This document shows, in pieces, positions 27,954 to 36,052 of a stretch of 59,426 bases of DNA. A program made the translations under genes and the position numbers. Below the pieces are notes generated by a model that had not been told where the DNA came from, did no database searches, and was given only the letters and a program-made list of their open reading frames with translations. Location of the stretch: the IMG/VR virus record IMGVR_UViG_3300046542_000282, positions 1 through 59,426 of that record; one strand, 5' to 3'. Source of the DNA: a virus. Within the stretch, counting starts at the first letter, position 1. Every line of letters starts with the position of its first letter.

Positions 27954-30365
27954 TTAAGCGGGCTCCACCAGGTGCCAGTTGACCACCGACGTGTCAGAGG
28001 CGTTGGAGGACGTGACAGTGAAGGACACTCCTGCGTTGATCGTGTAGGTGAGGTGCCCAAAGTTTGCGGCAGTTCCGGACACCCGCTGCAGGAAAATCCT
28101 CGTGGTGGACGTGACGCCGGTGTTCGATACCGTGACCGCACCTGCCGAAAGCGTGGCAACGCCGAGGCGCGCGTTCGTGCCTTCCTTGATCGCCAGTCCG
28201 CCTCCCGCGGTGCCAGCGACGAGGCCCTTTGCAGTAGCCGTGAAGACGGTGATCTGTCCGTTCGCCTGCCCCGACCCTCCCATCAGGAAGAAGGAGTCAG
28301 TTTTGAGCGCCCCGGCGGCTGAGCGGTACAGGTTGGTGTCGCGGGTGACGTTGCCCGGACCCCACTCCAGCTTGCCGTCACTGTAGGAGCGGAACCGGTC
28401 GAATGCATCGCCAGTGACTAGCGCAGAATACGCAACGTTCGCAGCTCCGGCGAGGGCCGACCCAACAGTCCCCGTCATGGTGCCGCCGCTCGCCTGCAGA
28501 GCCCCGGTGATGCGGCTGTCGTTGCCGGCGGCATAGGTACCGGCGGTGGTGCCCGCTACTGGGATCTGCCCAAACGCAGCCGCGTCGTTCGTCGCCGTGC
28601 CGTTGGCCAGGTTGGTCAGCTTGACTCCGCCCCACGGGACGTTGGCAGTAGGCGCCTGAAGCTGATCGATCCTCGGCAGCGACGTGGTGATGCCTGTACC
28701 CGTGACCGTCGTCCCGCGCTGGAAGACTGTGTTGCCGCCTCCGTCGCGCCACCCGGACGAAACTCCGTTGATGTCGCCCGACGCGACTGACACATACGAC
28801 GAGTTGGTTGCCGACACACCGTACTGCGGGCTGAGGTTCCCCGACGTGCCGTCGTCGTCCCGCCCAGTGGTGATGACCACACCGTCAGCGATGACCTTCC
28901 GCGTCGTCCCGCTGACGTTCAGCCCCGCGTACCCGGCGGATGTACTGCTCTTACCGTCCCGCGTCATCCGGCAGCCGGACAGCACGATCGTACCGGTGTT
29001 GGTGGAGGAGGGGACGGAGAAGCCGTTCTGACCGCTTCGGTCGGTGGAGCAGCCAATGAATGTCTGCACGCCGGAGTTACCGGCGAGGTTGAATCCGTCC
29101 AAGGTGGACCACTCGGCTCGGCACGCGATCCAGGTGGTCCCGCTGCATCCGGCGATGTACCAGCCGAATCCGGAGCACCCGAGAACGTAGACGTTGATAA
29201 ACGTCGAATCTGTCGAGTTGTTGAGCGCCAGGCCGTGCGACTTGCCCCATACGACGCTCACCCGGTCGAGGTTCAGACAGAAAGGTGCCTGCGGGCCCGA
29301 CGGGACGCTGAGGTTGTAGGCGGTGTTGACGCCGACCCCGGTCACGTTGCGGATGGCAACGTCACGGATTATCGGGTTCTGTATCTGGCCCGTCATCCGG
29401 ATTCCGTCGACGGCCGTGCCTACGGGGACGGCGGAGCCATCGATGGTGAGTCGCTCGATCCGCTGCCACCCGGAGAGCCCGGAGTACCCGCCCATCTGCT
29501 GGTCAACTATCTCGATCACTGCCGAGCCAGTGAACCCCGGGAGTGGCTTGATAGCGGTCGCCGGAGCCGGCGCACCTGGCTGTACTTCGCCGCTTCCGTG
29601 CGCGCCCATGAGCGTCACTTCCGGCGGCACTCGCAGGGGAGCGCTCGTCCTGACGACGCCCGCGGGGAGGTAAACGCGTCCGCCACGAGGCGCGGCGTTG
29701 AGCGCTCCCTGAATTACGGCCGTGTCGTCCGTCGTCCCGTCGACTTTGGCGCCGATCGTCTTTACGTTCACCCAGTCAGCGACCCCGGGGAGTACCACGG
29801 CGCCCATCTGACCGTTGACGGAACTGACGTTACCCAGAACAACGCCCGTCGACGGCCAGGTGCCGCCTGCCTTCGGGCCGTAGAGCGTCACGGCGCCGAC
29901 AGTGGTGTCAACATAGAAGTCACCGGTGGCGCCAGTGGTGCCGGGCGGGGCGCCGACGCCCGTGTAGATCTGCGAGCCGTCCTTGCCGGCTGGCCCCGTG
30001 ACGACGACGTAGTCACCCTGGTCAGGGTCCGTCGGGGCGATGTCCGCCAGGTCGACGAGCGGCGTGGCCGCAGGCAACTTGATTGCGAACGTTCGCCCGG
30101 TGGCATGTGAGAGCCGCTCGACTACCTGATAGGTCCAGTCGGACGGCTGCGTCCCTGGGTCGTCGGTCGCGATCAGGGCGACGCTGAACGATCCGTCTTC
30201 GTCCAGAGTGACGGACGCCGAACCAGCGCTGATCGTGTCAGAGCCCGGGATCGTCAGGTGCGACGGAGGTTCGAACGTCAGGGTCCCCAGGAGGGGCGTT
30301 CCGTCCGGGCGGATGTACCGACCCGTCAGAACTACGGTCGCGATTCCGACTGGAATAGCAGGCAT
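27954..30365 (-). CDS. Tail fibre / spike with beta-helix domain, 803 aa
   Basis: The N-terminal 130 residues resemble a baseplate-attachment module. A collagen-like GPAGKDG stretch (near 143) and a DFYVDT-type module follow. Residues about 215-560 form a right-handed beta-helix with a pectate-lyase-like start (IGAKVDGTTDDTAVIQGALN). The last 150 residues end in a receptor-type beta domain (FTVTSSNASDTSVVNWHLVEPA). It would recognise or degrade the host surface. Start ATG 30365 follows GCGAGGAGA. Confidence 0.85.
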   Translation of the reverse strand: MPAIPVGIATVVLTGRYIRPDGTPLLGTLTFEPPSHLTIPGSDTISAGSASVTLDEDGSFSVALIATDDPGTQPSDWTYQVVERLSHATGRTFAIKLPAATPLVDLADIAPTDPDQGDYVVVTGPAGKDGSQIYTGVGAPPGTTGATGDFYVDTTVGAVTLYGPKAGGTWPSTGVVLGNVSSVNGQMGAVVLPGVADWVNVKTIGAKVDGTTDDTAVIQGALNAAPRGGRVYLPAGVVRTSAPLRVPPEVTLMGAHGSGEVQPGAPAPATAIKPLPGFTGSAVIEIVDQQMGGYSGLSGWQRIERLTIDGSAVPVGTAVDGIRMTGQIQNPIIRDVAIRNVTGVGVNTAYNLSVPSGPQAPFCLNLDRVSVVWGKSHGLALNNSTDSTFINVYVLGCSGFGWYIAGCSGTTWIACRAEWSTLDGFNLAGNSGVQTFIGCSTDRSGQNGFSVPSSTNTGTIVLSGCRMTRDGKSSTSAGYAGLNVSGTTRKVIADGVVITTGRDDDGTSGNLSPQYGVSATNSSYVSVASGDINGVSSGWRDGGGNTVFQRGTTVTGTGITTSLPRIDQLQAPTANVPWGGVKLTNLANGTATNDAAAFGQIPVAGTTAGTYAAGNDSRITGALQASGGTMTGTVGSALAGAANVAYSALVTGDAFDRFRSYSDGKLEWGPGNVTRDTNLYRSAAGALKTDSFFLMGGSGQANGQITVFTATAKGLVAGTAGGGLAIKEGTNARLGVATLSAGAVTVSNTGVTSTTRIFLQRVSGTAANFGHLTYTINAGVSFTVTSSNASDTSVVNWHLVEPA

Positions 30366-30671
30366 TTACGTGTCTCCTCGCGGTGGGTGAGTGCGGCCGA
30401 GCAACAGGTGTTCCGCGTCGTGGCCGGCCTGCCACTCGCGTACGCGGGCGACGTCCTCACGGACGCCGTCAATGTCGTCACGGACGTCGTCGATGCGGAC
30501 GTTGAGCGCCCGTGCGATGCCCTCCAGGGCTTCTCTCGTCGCCGTCCCCTCCTCAGCGACGGCACCTGTGGTGCGTCGGTGGAGAGCGAGGAGCGCGGGG
30601 ACAGCCGCGATCACGGCCGCGCCAATGACTGACGCAGCCGTGACCACAGAGACGAGGACTTCGGGACTCAT
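30366..30671 (-). CDS. Membrane protein next to endolysin (DUF2746/holin-like), 101 aa
   Basis: One N-terminal hydrophobic segment (residues 5-29) followed by a long charged coiled coil (LNVRIDDVRDDIDGVREDVARVREW). Such proteins lie beside the endolysin in many actinophages and are annotated as holin-like or DUF2746. ATG 30671 overlaps the endolysin stop as TGATG. Confidence 0.65.
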   Translation of the reverse strand: MSPEVLVSVVTAASVIGAAVIAAVPALLALHRRTTGAVAEEGTATREALEGIARALNVRIDDVRDDIDGVREDVARVREWQAGHDAEHLLLGRTHPPRGDT

Positions 30672-31585
30672 CAGGCCTTCGCCGTGAACCCGTGGCGAGC
30701 CGCGAGAGCCTTCAGCGACGTCAGGCCGGGAGCCCCGGTCGCGTCAGAGCCGGACAGCTTCATGACCTTGCGCCGGAACTCGTCGTAGGCGTCATCCGTC
30801 TTCGTGCCCCAGGAGCCATCGCTTGCGTATGCCGCGGGGAGGAATCCCTCCGCCTTCAGCGCCGCTTCGACGAGCTTGACTTCCGTCGGGTACGTGGTGT
30901 GCCCGGTCGGCGCGGGACGGTCCGCGGTACGCGCGGCGAGAATGTGCTTCAGGGAAACGGACGGCTTCGTCGCCGGCTTCGTCGGGGGCTTCGGCGTGGT
31001 GGGCGTCGACGTCACAGGAGCCGCAGCGAAGAGCGCGGCCTTGTTGATGTTGCCCGGGTCCCAGTGGTCGTTGCCGGGGATGTTCGAGTGCCCGTAGTGC
31101 CCGCCCTTCGTCGCCCACGTAGTGCGGTTCCGGCTGGCCTTCGGGTCGCCGTAGACCGACGCCAGGGCGCCCGCGGGGAAGGTGTCGGGGACGCCCCAAC
31201 TCCTGATGGCGCGCATGAGGGCCCGGAAGTTGGGGCCTGGCTTCCAGTACGACGTGAAGGGGTTCGCAGCCTTCGCGAGGACCTCAATCTGAATGCAGAC
31301 GCGACCGGTTCGGTTCGTCCTCGTGATCCCGTCGTTGCGCAGGGCTCGCGCGGACTGGTTCAGCGGCCCGTACTGGCCGATCCTGTCCGTCGTTGGGTCG
31401 TACAGGATGTGCGGCTCGTACTGCTCGTCGCTCAGGTACTTGCCGACGTTCGTGAACGCGACGTCACCGTGCCCGCTCTCCGTCGTGTGCCAGACGACGC
31501 GGGGCGGTGCCGTCGGCGAGTCCATGGCGCCGCCGATCGAGCCGTCCCCCAGTCGTTCCGCTTCCTTGATCCAGATCTCACCCAT
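30671..31585 (-). CDS. Endolysin: amidase with peptidoglycan-binding domain, 304 aa
   Basis: Cuts peptidoglycan at the end of infection. The N-terminal domain (about 1-185) has an amidase_2 pattern with zinc-ligand His in VVWHTTESG and HYGHSNIPGNDHWDPG. A Thr/Pro-rich linker follows. The C-terminal 90 residues form a peptidoglycan-binding-like domain with SDGSWGTKTDDAYDEFRR. ATG 31585 follows GGAGGGG. Confidence 0.9.
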   Translation of the reverse strand: MGEIWIKEAERLGDGSIGGAMDSPTAPPRVVWHTTESGHGDVAFTNVGKYLSDEQYEPHILYDPTTDRIGQYGPLNQSARALRNDGITRTNRTGRVCIQIEVLAKAANPFTSYWKPGPNFRALMRAIRSWGVPDTFPAGALASVYGDPKASRNRTTWATKGGHYGHSNIPGNDHWDPGNINKAALFAAAPVTSTPTTPKPPTKPATKPSVSLKHILAARTADRPAPTGHTTYPTEVKLVEAALKAEGFLPAAYASDGSWGTKTDDAYDEFRRKVMKLSGSDATGAPGLTSLKALAARHGFTAKA

Positions 31586-31606
31586 GCGGGTCCCCTCCAG
31601 GGCATG

Positions 31607-31632
31607 AAAAATCGCCCCGCTGCTGCGAGGCG
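31607..31632 (-). terminator. Rho-independent terminator just before endolysin
   Basis: An 8-bp stem (CGCCTCGC with GCGGGGCG, one G-T pair), AGCA loop and then ATTTTT. It lies between the tail gene at 31653 and the endolysin, so it may act as an attenuator of lysis-gene transcription. Confidence 0.8.
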
Positions 31633-31652
31633 TGAATGGTTTGTGGTGTGGG

Positions 31653-32282
31653 TCAGTCGCCGGCTGGGCTGAACTGGATTCCGTCGATTGCGAACCAGGC
31701 CGGGCTGCTTGACGTCCCCTGGCCTCCCCCGGCGTCGCAGAAGTAGAGGAGGTTCCCGTCGGTGTCGACCTGGACGCGCGCTCCCATCCGCGTGATGCCG
31801 GAGATGGTCGTCCGCGACGTCGGCACGTAGAAGAACCGCGATCCCGCGGGTGCCACGGCCGACGGAATGGCGCCGAACTTCAGCGCGTCCGTCCCGTCGT
31901 TCAGCTTTCCATTAGTCGCCTTGATCGTTCCGCGGAGTTCAATTCCTCCGCCCGCCTTCTTTCGCCATCCGGGAGACCCGGAATTCGCGGTGTGGTTGTT
32001 GGCGTACGTCAGTGGTTGCCACGTTCCGTCAGACAACAGGAGCCAACTGCCGTCACCCTGTCGACCTTCCCACCGATCCTCAGCGATCAGGTAGGTAATC
32101 ATTCCTGCAACGGGCTTTGTTGCGCCCGTCAACGCTGCCGCCCGTGCGTTGGCGTCGGCGAAACGCATGACAACCTTGGGAACGATCCCGTTTACGAGCG
32201 TTGAGAGCGCGACTTCGATGTCAGGTGCGTCGCCCAGTACCGGGGACTGCACACCCTGAGAGTAGCTATCGTTCTTCGGCAT
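31653..32282 (-). CDS. Minor tail protein candidate, 209 aa
   Basis: Helical N-terminus, then a Gly-rich section with YLIAEDRWEGRQGDGSWLLLSDGTW, a pattern frequent in actinophage tail or fibre proteins, and a beta-rich C-terminus. It lies between baseplate-like genes and the endolysin. ATG 32282 follows GGAGGAGG. Confidence 0.65.
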   Translation of the reverse strand: MPKNDSYSQGVQSPVLGDAPDIEVALSTLVNGIVPKVVMRFADANARAAALTGATKPVAGMITYLIAEDRWEGRQGDGSWLLLSDGTWQPLTYANNHTANSGSPGWRKKAGGGIELRGTIKATNGKLNDGTDALKFGAIPSAVAPAGSRFFYVPTSRTTISGITRMGARVQVDTDGNLLYFCDAGGGQGTSSSPAWFAIDGIQFSPAGD

Positions 32283-32315
32283 TTACTCCGCCTCCTCCGT
32301 CTGGGAATTGAATTG

Positions 32316-32570
32316 CTATGCGCATGCGCCGTCGACAATCCAATTGCCGTCCGCGTTCCGCGATACTTTGACGACCTCTCCGACGACTGGAGCGGAATAG
32401 CTCTTCATCCGCCGGACGGCCGCTACGGGGCCGCGGGCCGTCGAAATGTCGACCGTCCCGTCTGAGTTGACGGCCGTCACAGTGGCGAGCATCCACGCCG
32501 ATGCGAGCTGCTCCACGGCACGCTGTGCAGCGCGCTGTATGGCCTCTACCAGGGCTTTTGACAGGGTCAC
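32316..32570 (-). CDS. Baseplate/spike OB-like protein, 84 aa
   Basis: Starts at GTG 32570, overlapping the upstream stop. The central beta region (VTAVNSDGTVDISTARG ... VGEVVKVSRNADGNWIVDG) is like the OB-fold of phage spike proteins. The N-terminal helix is Ala-rich. Function by position and fold only. Confidence 0.6.
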   Translation of the reverse strand: MTLSKALVEAIQRAAQRAVEQLASAWMLATVTAVNSDGTVDISTARGPVAAVRRMKSYSAPVVGEVVKVSRNADGNWIVDGACA

Positions 32571-33676
32571 GGGGTGTCCTCCTTACCGCCACGAAGGCTG
32601 ATGGAGAAGGATCCCTGAGCCGTCAGGGGGACGCTGAGGGACTGCACGAGATACCGGTACTTTCTGCCCTTAGCTGTGACGCGAACGATGTCGTTCCCTT
32701 CCAATGCTGGGTTCGGAAGGGAATCGATCGAGGTCTGAATGTTCGGCGCGATGGCGTCGAACAGGGCGTAATCCGCGGCAGCCTGACAGGCACTTACCGT
32801 CGTCCATAGGGCAGACGAAATCGTCTTCGTCACCTTGCCGTATGGGCCACCCCACTTGGTGGGGCTAGAAGGGTCGTTGTCCGTCGCAACAGCACTCACC
32901 GGGGCAGAACCCGCGGCCGAGTTTTCTCCCGATGCCACAACGGCGTTGCAAACGGCCGTTCTGGACATCTTCCGAGAGGCTGCCATAAGCGTTCCTCCCG
33001 CACCCTCCGCGATGTCCCACGCAACTGCTCCGTTTACGACGTCGGGGAAGTCGGTGACGACAAAGCGGTTCTGAGCGTCGACGTAGATTTCCGCCTGCAT
33101 GGCCGTTGCGATTTGAGTTACCGCATCCCAACGGTCGGCATCGGCGTCCCACGTCGCAACGGCGCACGTCGGATTTCGCGCTCCGGCAGTCAGGTTCGTG
33201 ATTATCGCGTCGGGGAGTGTTTGACGGATCAGCGCCGTAATGGCGTCGACGCAACCTCCGTATCCGCGAGTGGACGTCGGCACCTGGAACTTGTCGTCGA
33301 TGATCGCGGCCTCCATCGACGTCCCGGTGATGGTGACCGGCCCGGTGTGCACGTCGCCGCTCGGCTCGTTGATCCGGAAGGTGCCGAGCGGGACGATCTC
33401 TGTCACGCCGTTGGGGAACCTGATCCCGCGGGATACGACGAGCTGCTGCCCGTACGCCGCGAGCGGGTCTGTGGCTGCCCATGGGAGGTACGAGGGATCC
33501 GCGATCGTCAGGGAGAGGGAGCGTCGTGTCTTGCTCCCCCGGTCCACCGTCACGGATCCGTCAGTGATTGGCAGATCTGCCAGGGTTAGTGCGCCGGCGT
33601 AGAACGCGTCCACCCTGGCGACCATCGTGTGAGAGGTCGCCAGGGCAGCGCGGAAGGCGTCGGATATGGGGTACAC
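32567..33676 (-). CDS. Minor tail protein, DUF5047-like, 369 aa
   Basis: The N-terminus (RVDAFYAGALTLADLPITDGSVTVDRGS) and later LGTFRINEP match DUF5047-type actinophage minor tail proteins, which sit in the baseplate hub. GTG 33676 follows GGAGG. It lies between the repeated-module minor tail protein and the OB-like protein. Confidence 0.75.
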   Translation of the reverse strand: MYPISDAFRAALATSHTMVARVDAFYAGALTLADLPITDGSVTVDRGSKTRRSLSLTIADPSYLPWAATDPLAAYGQQLVVSRGIRFPNGVTEIVPLGTFRINEPSGDVHTGPVTITGTSMEAAIIDDKFQVPTSTRGYGGCVDAITALIRQTLPDAIITNLTAGARNPTCAVATWDADADRWDAVTQIATAMQAEIYVDAQNRFVVTDFPDVVNGAVAWDIAEGAGGTLMAASRKMSRTAVCNAVVASGENSAAGSAPVSAVATDNDPSSPTKWGGPYGKVTKTISSALWTTVSACQAAADYALFDAIAPNIQTSIDSLPNPALEGNDIVRVTAKGRKYRYLVQSLSVPLTAQGSFSISLRGGKEDTP

Positions 33677-35884
33677 CTAGCCTCCATTCGCTCCGGTGTA
33701 GACGTCGAGCCAACTCGTGGCGCCCGCAAGGACTTCCGCCCATGTCGAGCCGGACGAGGCGACCGTCTGCCAGGTGCGGTCAGCGCTTCCGGTGACGCCG
33801 CCGATGGGGCGGTCCACTTCGGTGAGTGGCAGCGTCCATGTGCGGTCGTGGAACTCCGCGTAGTCGACGATGGGCGTCTCCGCCACGTCGCCGACGGAGA
33901 CGTACATGTCCCGCTGGCCCCAGCCGGGTGGCCACTGCAAGAGCAGCGGTCCGCCGGAGTCGAGGACCCACCACAGTGCAGCGACGTCGTCCACCGTCTC
34001 CGTGACCACCGTGAGGTCGCCGGTTACGCCTCCGCGGACGTCATTGATGACGACGGGGAGTGTGCGTCCGCGGACCTGACTGACGCCCTGTCTAGCGGCA
34101 CGCGTCCACGTCGGCATGGGAGTTGCCACGGTGATGCGGACGGATCGCGCAGGGCTTCCCGGATCCTTCAGCCACACGTCGGTGGTCTCAGCGTCGAGCG
34201 TGACCGGGTCGGACGTGTACGAGAGCAGTCCGGAGCCAGAGCCGGACGGATGCTGAATCGCCACGCGCCACTGAACGGGGATGCCTAGCGGCGCCTCGTA
34301 GTCGGTGATCACGGCGACGTCACCAGTGATGCTCTGCGACGTCAGGTCACCGGTCCACCCGCGGACGGGCTGCGGAGCCTGGCCGGACACGATGCGCGTC
34401 AGGGACCACTTCCACGTGGGCCCTCCGGTCGTGAGGCCGCGGAGTGTGATCGCGGCTCCTCCCCCGCCCGCAGGTACAGCGCGCGCGGTGAGGCCTCCTA
34501 GCTTCCATTCCGCGCGGTCGAAGTAGTACGTCTCTCCGGCCACGGCGTCCGGGATGGTGATGGAAAGTCGCGCGGCGACGGCTGCGTCTGGCGCCAGGTC
34601 TGACGTCGTGCACGCGAGCCACAAGCCCGCAGCGCCCACCCATGACGTCAGCCGGGTGCGGATGACGTCGCCGGACGCGTTCAGCCACTCCAGCCGCGTG
34701 AGGAAGCTGCGTGTCGTCGGCTTCAAGATGCAGGCAGTGAACTGGTATCCGAGCCCTGGCGTGGCTGCTACGGGCGCAGCCGTCGAGAGTGTGAAGTCCC
34801 CGCCAGACGCAACGGCCTTCAGCGAGTACGCGCCGGCAAGTACCTGGTCCGTCGTCTGCGTCTTCGTCGCGCCTGTGACCGTCCATCCGGTCGCGTCCTG
34901 CTCGATGTCGGAGACGTTGTAGGGCAGGAGGTTGCCAGCCACCATGAGCGCACTGGACGGCGCCAGGACCACGCGGTCGTAGGCCCACTGCTGTCCCGCG
35001 GCCGTAGCCTGCGGAGAGAGGTTGACCCGTGCTTTCGCTGCTCCGGGAGGCGCCGTTGCAGCTACGACGCACCTCGTCCACTGGCCCGTGGAGGGCGCCC
35101 AGTCCGAGGAGGAGACGGAGATCTCCGTCCCCGTCCCGTCGAGCCACGAGATTTGGATCTTCTGCGTCAGGCCAGCCGTACCGGGCGTGACTTGTGCGTA
35201 GGCGACGTACTCAACGCCTGGCGTTACGGCCGGCGCCTGGCTGGCCTGCGTCTGGACGAGCACGCTGCCTGCAGCCTGTGACGTCACGAGGAGCGACTGA
35301 TACCACGTGAACGCGCTCCCGCTAATGCCTAGCGTGGCTAGGCTCGTCGCTGCCCACCCCGACGCATCGACCTCCACCGTCTCCGTGTTGAAGGGCAACA
35401 GGTTGCCCGTCGAGACGGCCGTCAGACCGAGGAACATGCGGTCCGCGAACCAGTTCTGGTTCGCTGCCGTGGCAGTCACTCGGATGACAACGAGCGCCGT
35501 CGCGGCCGTCGCGGGCGCCGTCCCCACGGCTCCGATCTGATGCCAGGTCCCCGACGGGGCGCTGACCAGCGGACCTTGTATGGTGCTGATCAGTGACCCG
35601 CCGGACGTGTACCACCTGATCTCCATGCGCGACTGCGCGCCAGCAGCCGGCGGGAAGATGGACGCGCAGCTCCAGTACTCAGAGCCTGGGGTGACTGCCA
35701 CGCGGGTCGCGATGCCCACCTGACAGTCGCCCGTTGCGACACTCTTGAAGGCCAGCGAGTGCGCTGCCTCTGTCCCGCCGTTCGCCTGCGTGAGCCCGGT
35801 TGCGTTGACGAGCGCCGACCACCCGGAGACGTCAGTTTCGACGCTCTCCACGTTGTACGGCAGCAGGTTTCCCGGGATGGCCAT
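33677..35884 (-). CDS. Minor tail protein with three repeated modules, 735 aa
   Basis: Three tandem modules of roughly 150 residues each open with GNLLPYN or GNLLPFN followed by VETDVSGW, VEVDASGW and IEQDATGW. Each has a carbohydrate-binding-module-like beta sandwich pattern (VTPGSEY ... WFADRM). The last third is different and probably attaches to the baseplate. Likely role: host-surface binding. ATG 35884 overlaps the upstream TAA. Confidence 0.78.
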   Translation of the reverse strand: MAIPGNLLPYNVESVETDVSGWSALVNATGLTQANGGTEAAHSLAFKSVATGDCQVGIATRVAVTPGSEYWSCASIFPPAAGAQSRMEIRWYTSGGSLISTIQGPLVSAPSGTWHQIGAVGTAPATAATALVVIRVTATAANQNWFADRMFLGLTAVSTGNLLPFNTETVEVDASGWAATSLATLGISGSAFTWYQSLLVTSQAAGSVLVQTQASQAPAVTPGVEYVAYAQVTPGTAGLTQKIQISWLDGTGTEISVSSSDWAPSTGQWTRCVVAATAPPGAAKARVNLSPQATAAGQQWAYDRVVLAPSSALMVAGNLLPYNVSDIEQDATGWTVTGATKTQTTDQVLAGAYSLKAVASGGDFTLSTAAPVAATPGLGYQFTACILKPTTRSFLTRLEWLNASGDVIRTRLTSWVGAAGLWLACTTSDLAPDAAVAARLSITIPDAVAGETYYFDRAEWKLGGLTARAVPAGGGGAAITLRGLTTGGPTWKWSLTRIVSGQAPQPVRGWTGDLTSQSITGDVAVITDYEAPLGIPVQWRVAIQHPSGSGSGLLSYTSDPVTLDAETTDVWLKDPGSPARSVRITVATPMPTWTRAARQGVSQVRGRTLPVVINDVRGGVTGDLTVVTETVDDVAALWWVLDSGGPLLLQWPPGWGQRDMYVSVGDVAETPIVDYAEFHDRTWTLPLTEVDRPIGGVTGSADRTWQTVASSGSTWAEVLAGATSWLDVYTGANGG

Positions 35885-36051
35885 TAGCCCTCCCCGGGAG
35901 CCGGGTACGTCGGACCACCGATGATCGAGCTACCGTCGTCGGACGGCGGAGTCGAGGGCACGATCGGTGCCTCCGGCTCCACCTCCTCCGGCGTGTAATC
36001 CGTGATCGGCTCGACGATCTCTCCGTCTCCCGATGGAGTCTCGTCGGGCAT
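35884..36051 (-). CDS. Acidic Pro-rich protein, 55 aa
   Basis: Starts at ATG 36051 after GAAGGTGG. Almost entirely Glu, Asp, Pro, Gly and Ser, so probably disordered. It lies between the tape measure and a minor tail protein. No family recognised. Confidence 0.6.
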   Translation of the reverse strand: MPDETPSGDGEIVEPITDYTPEEVEPEAPIVPSTPPSDDGSSIIGGPTYPAPGEG

Positions 36052-36052
36052 G

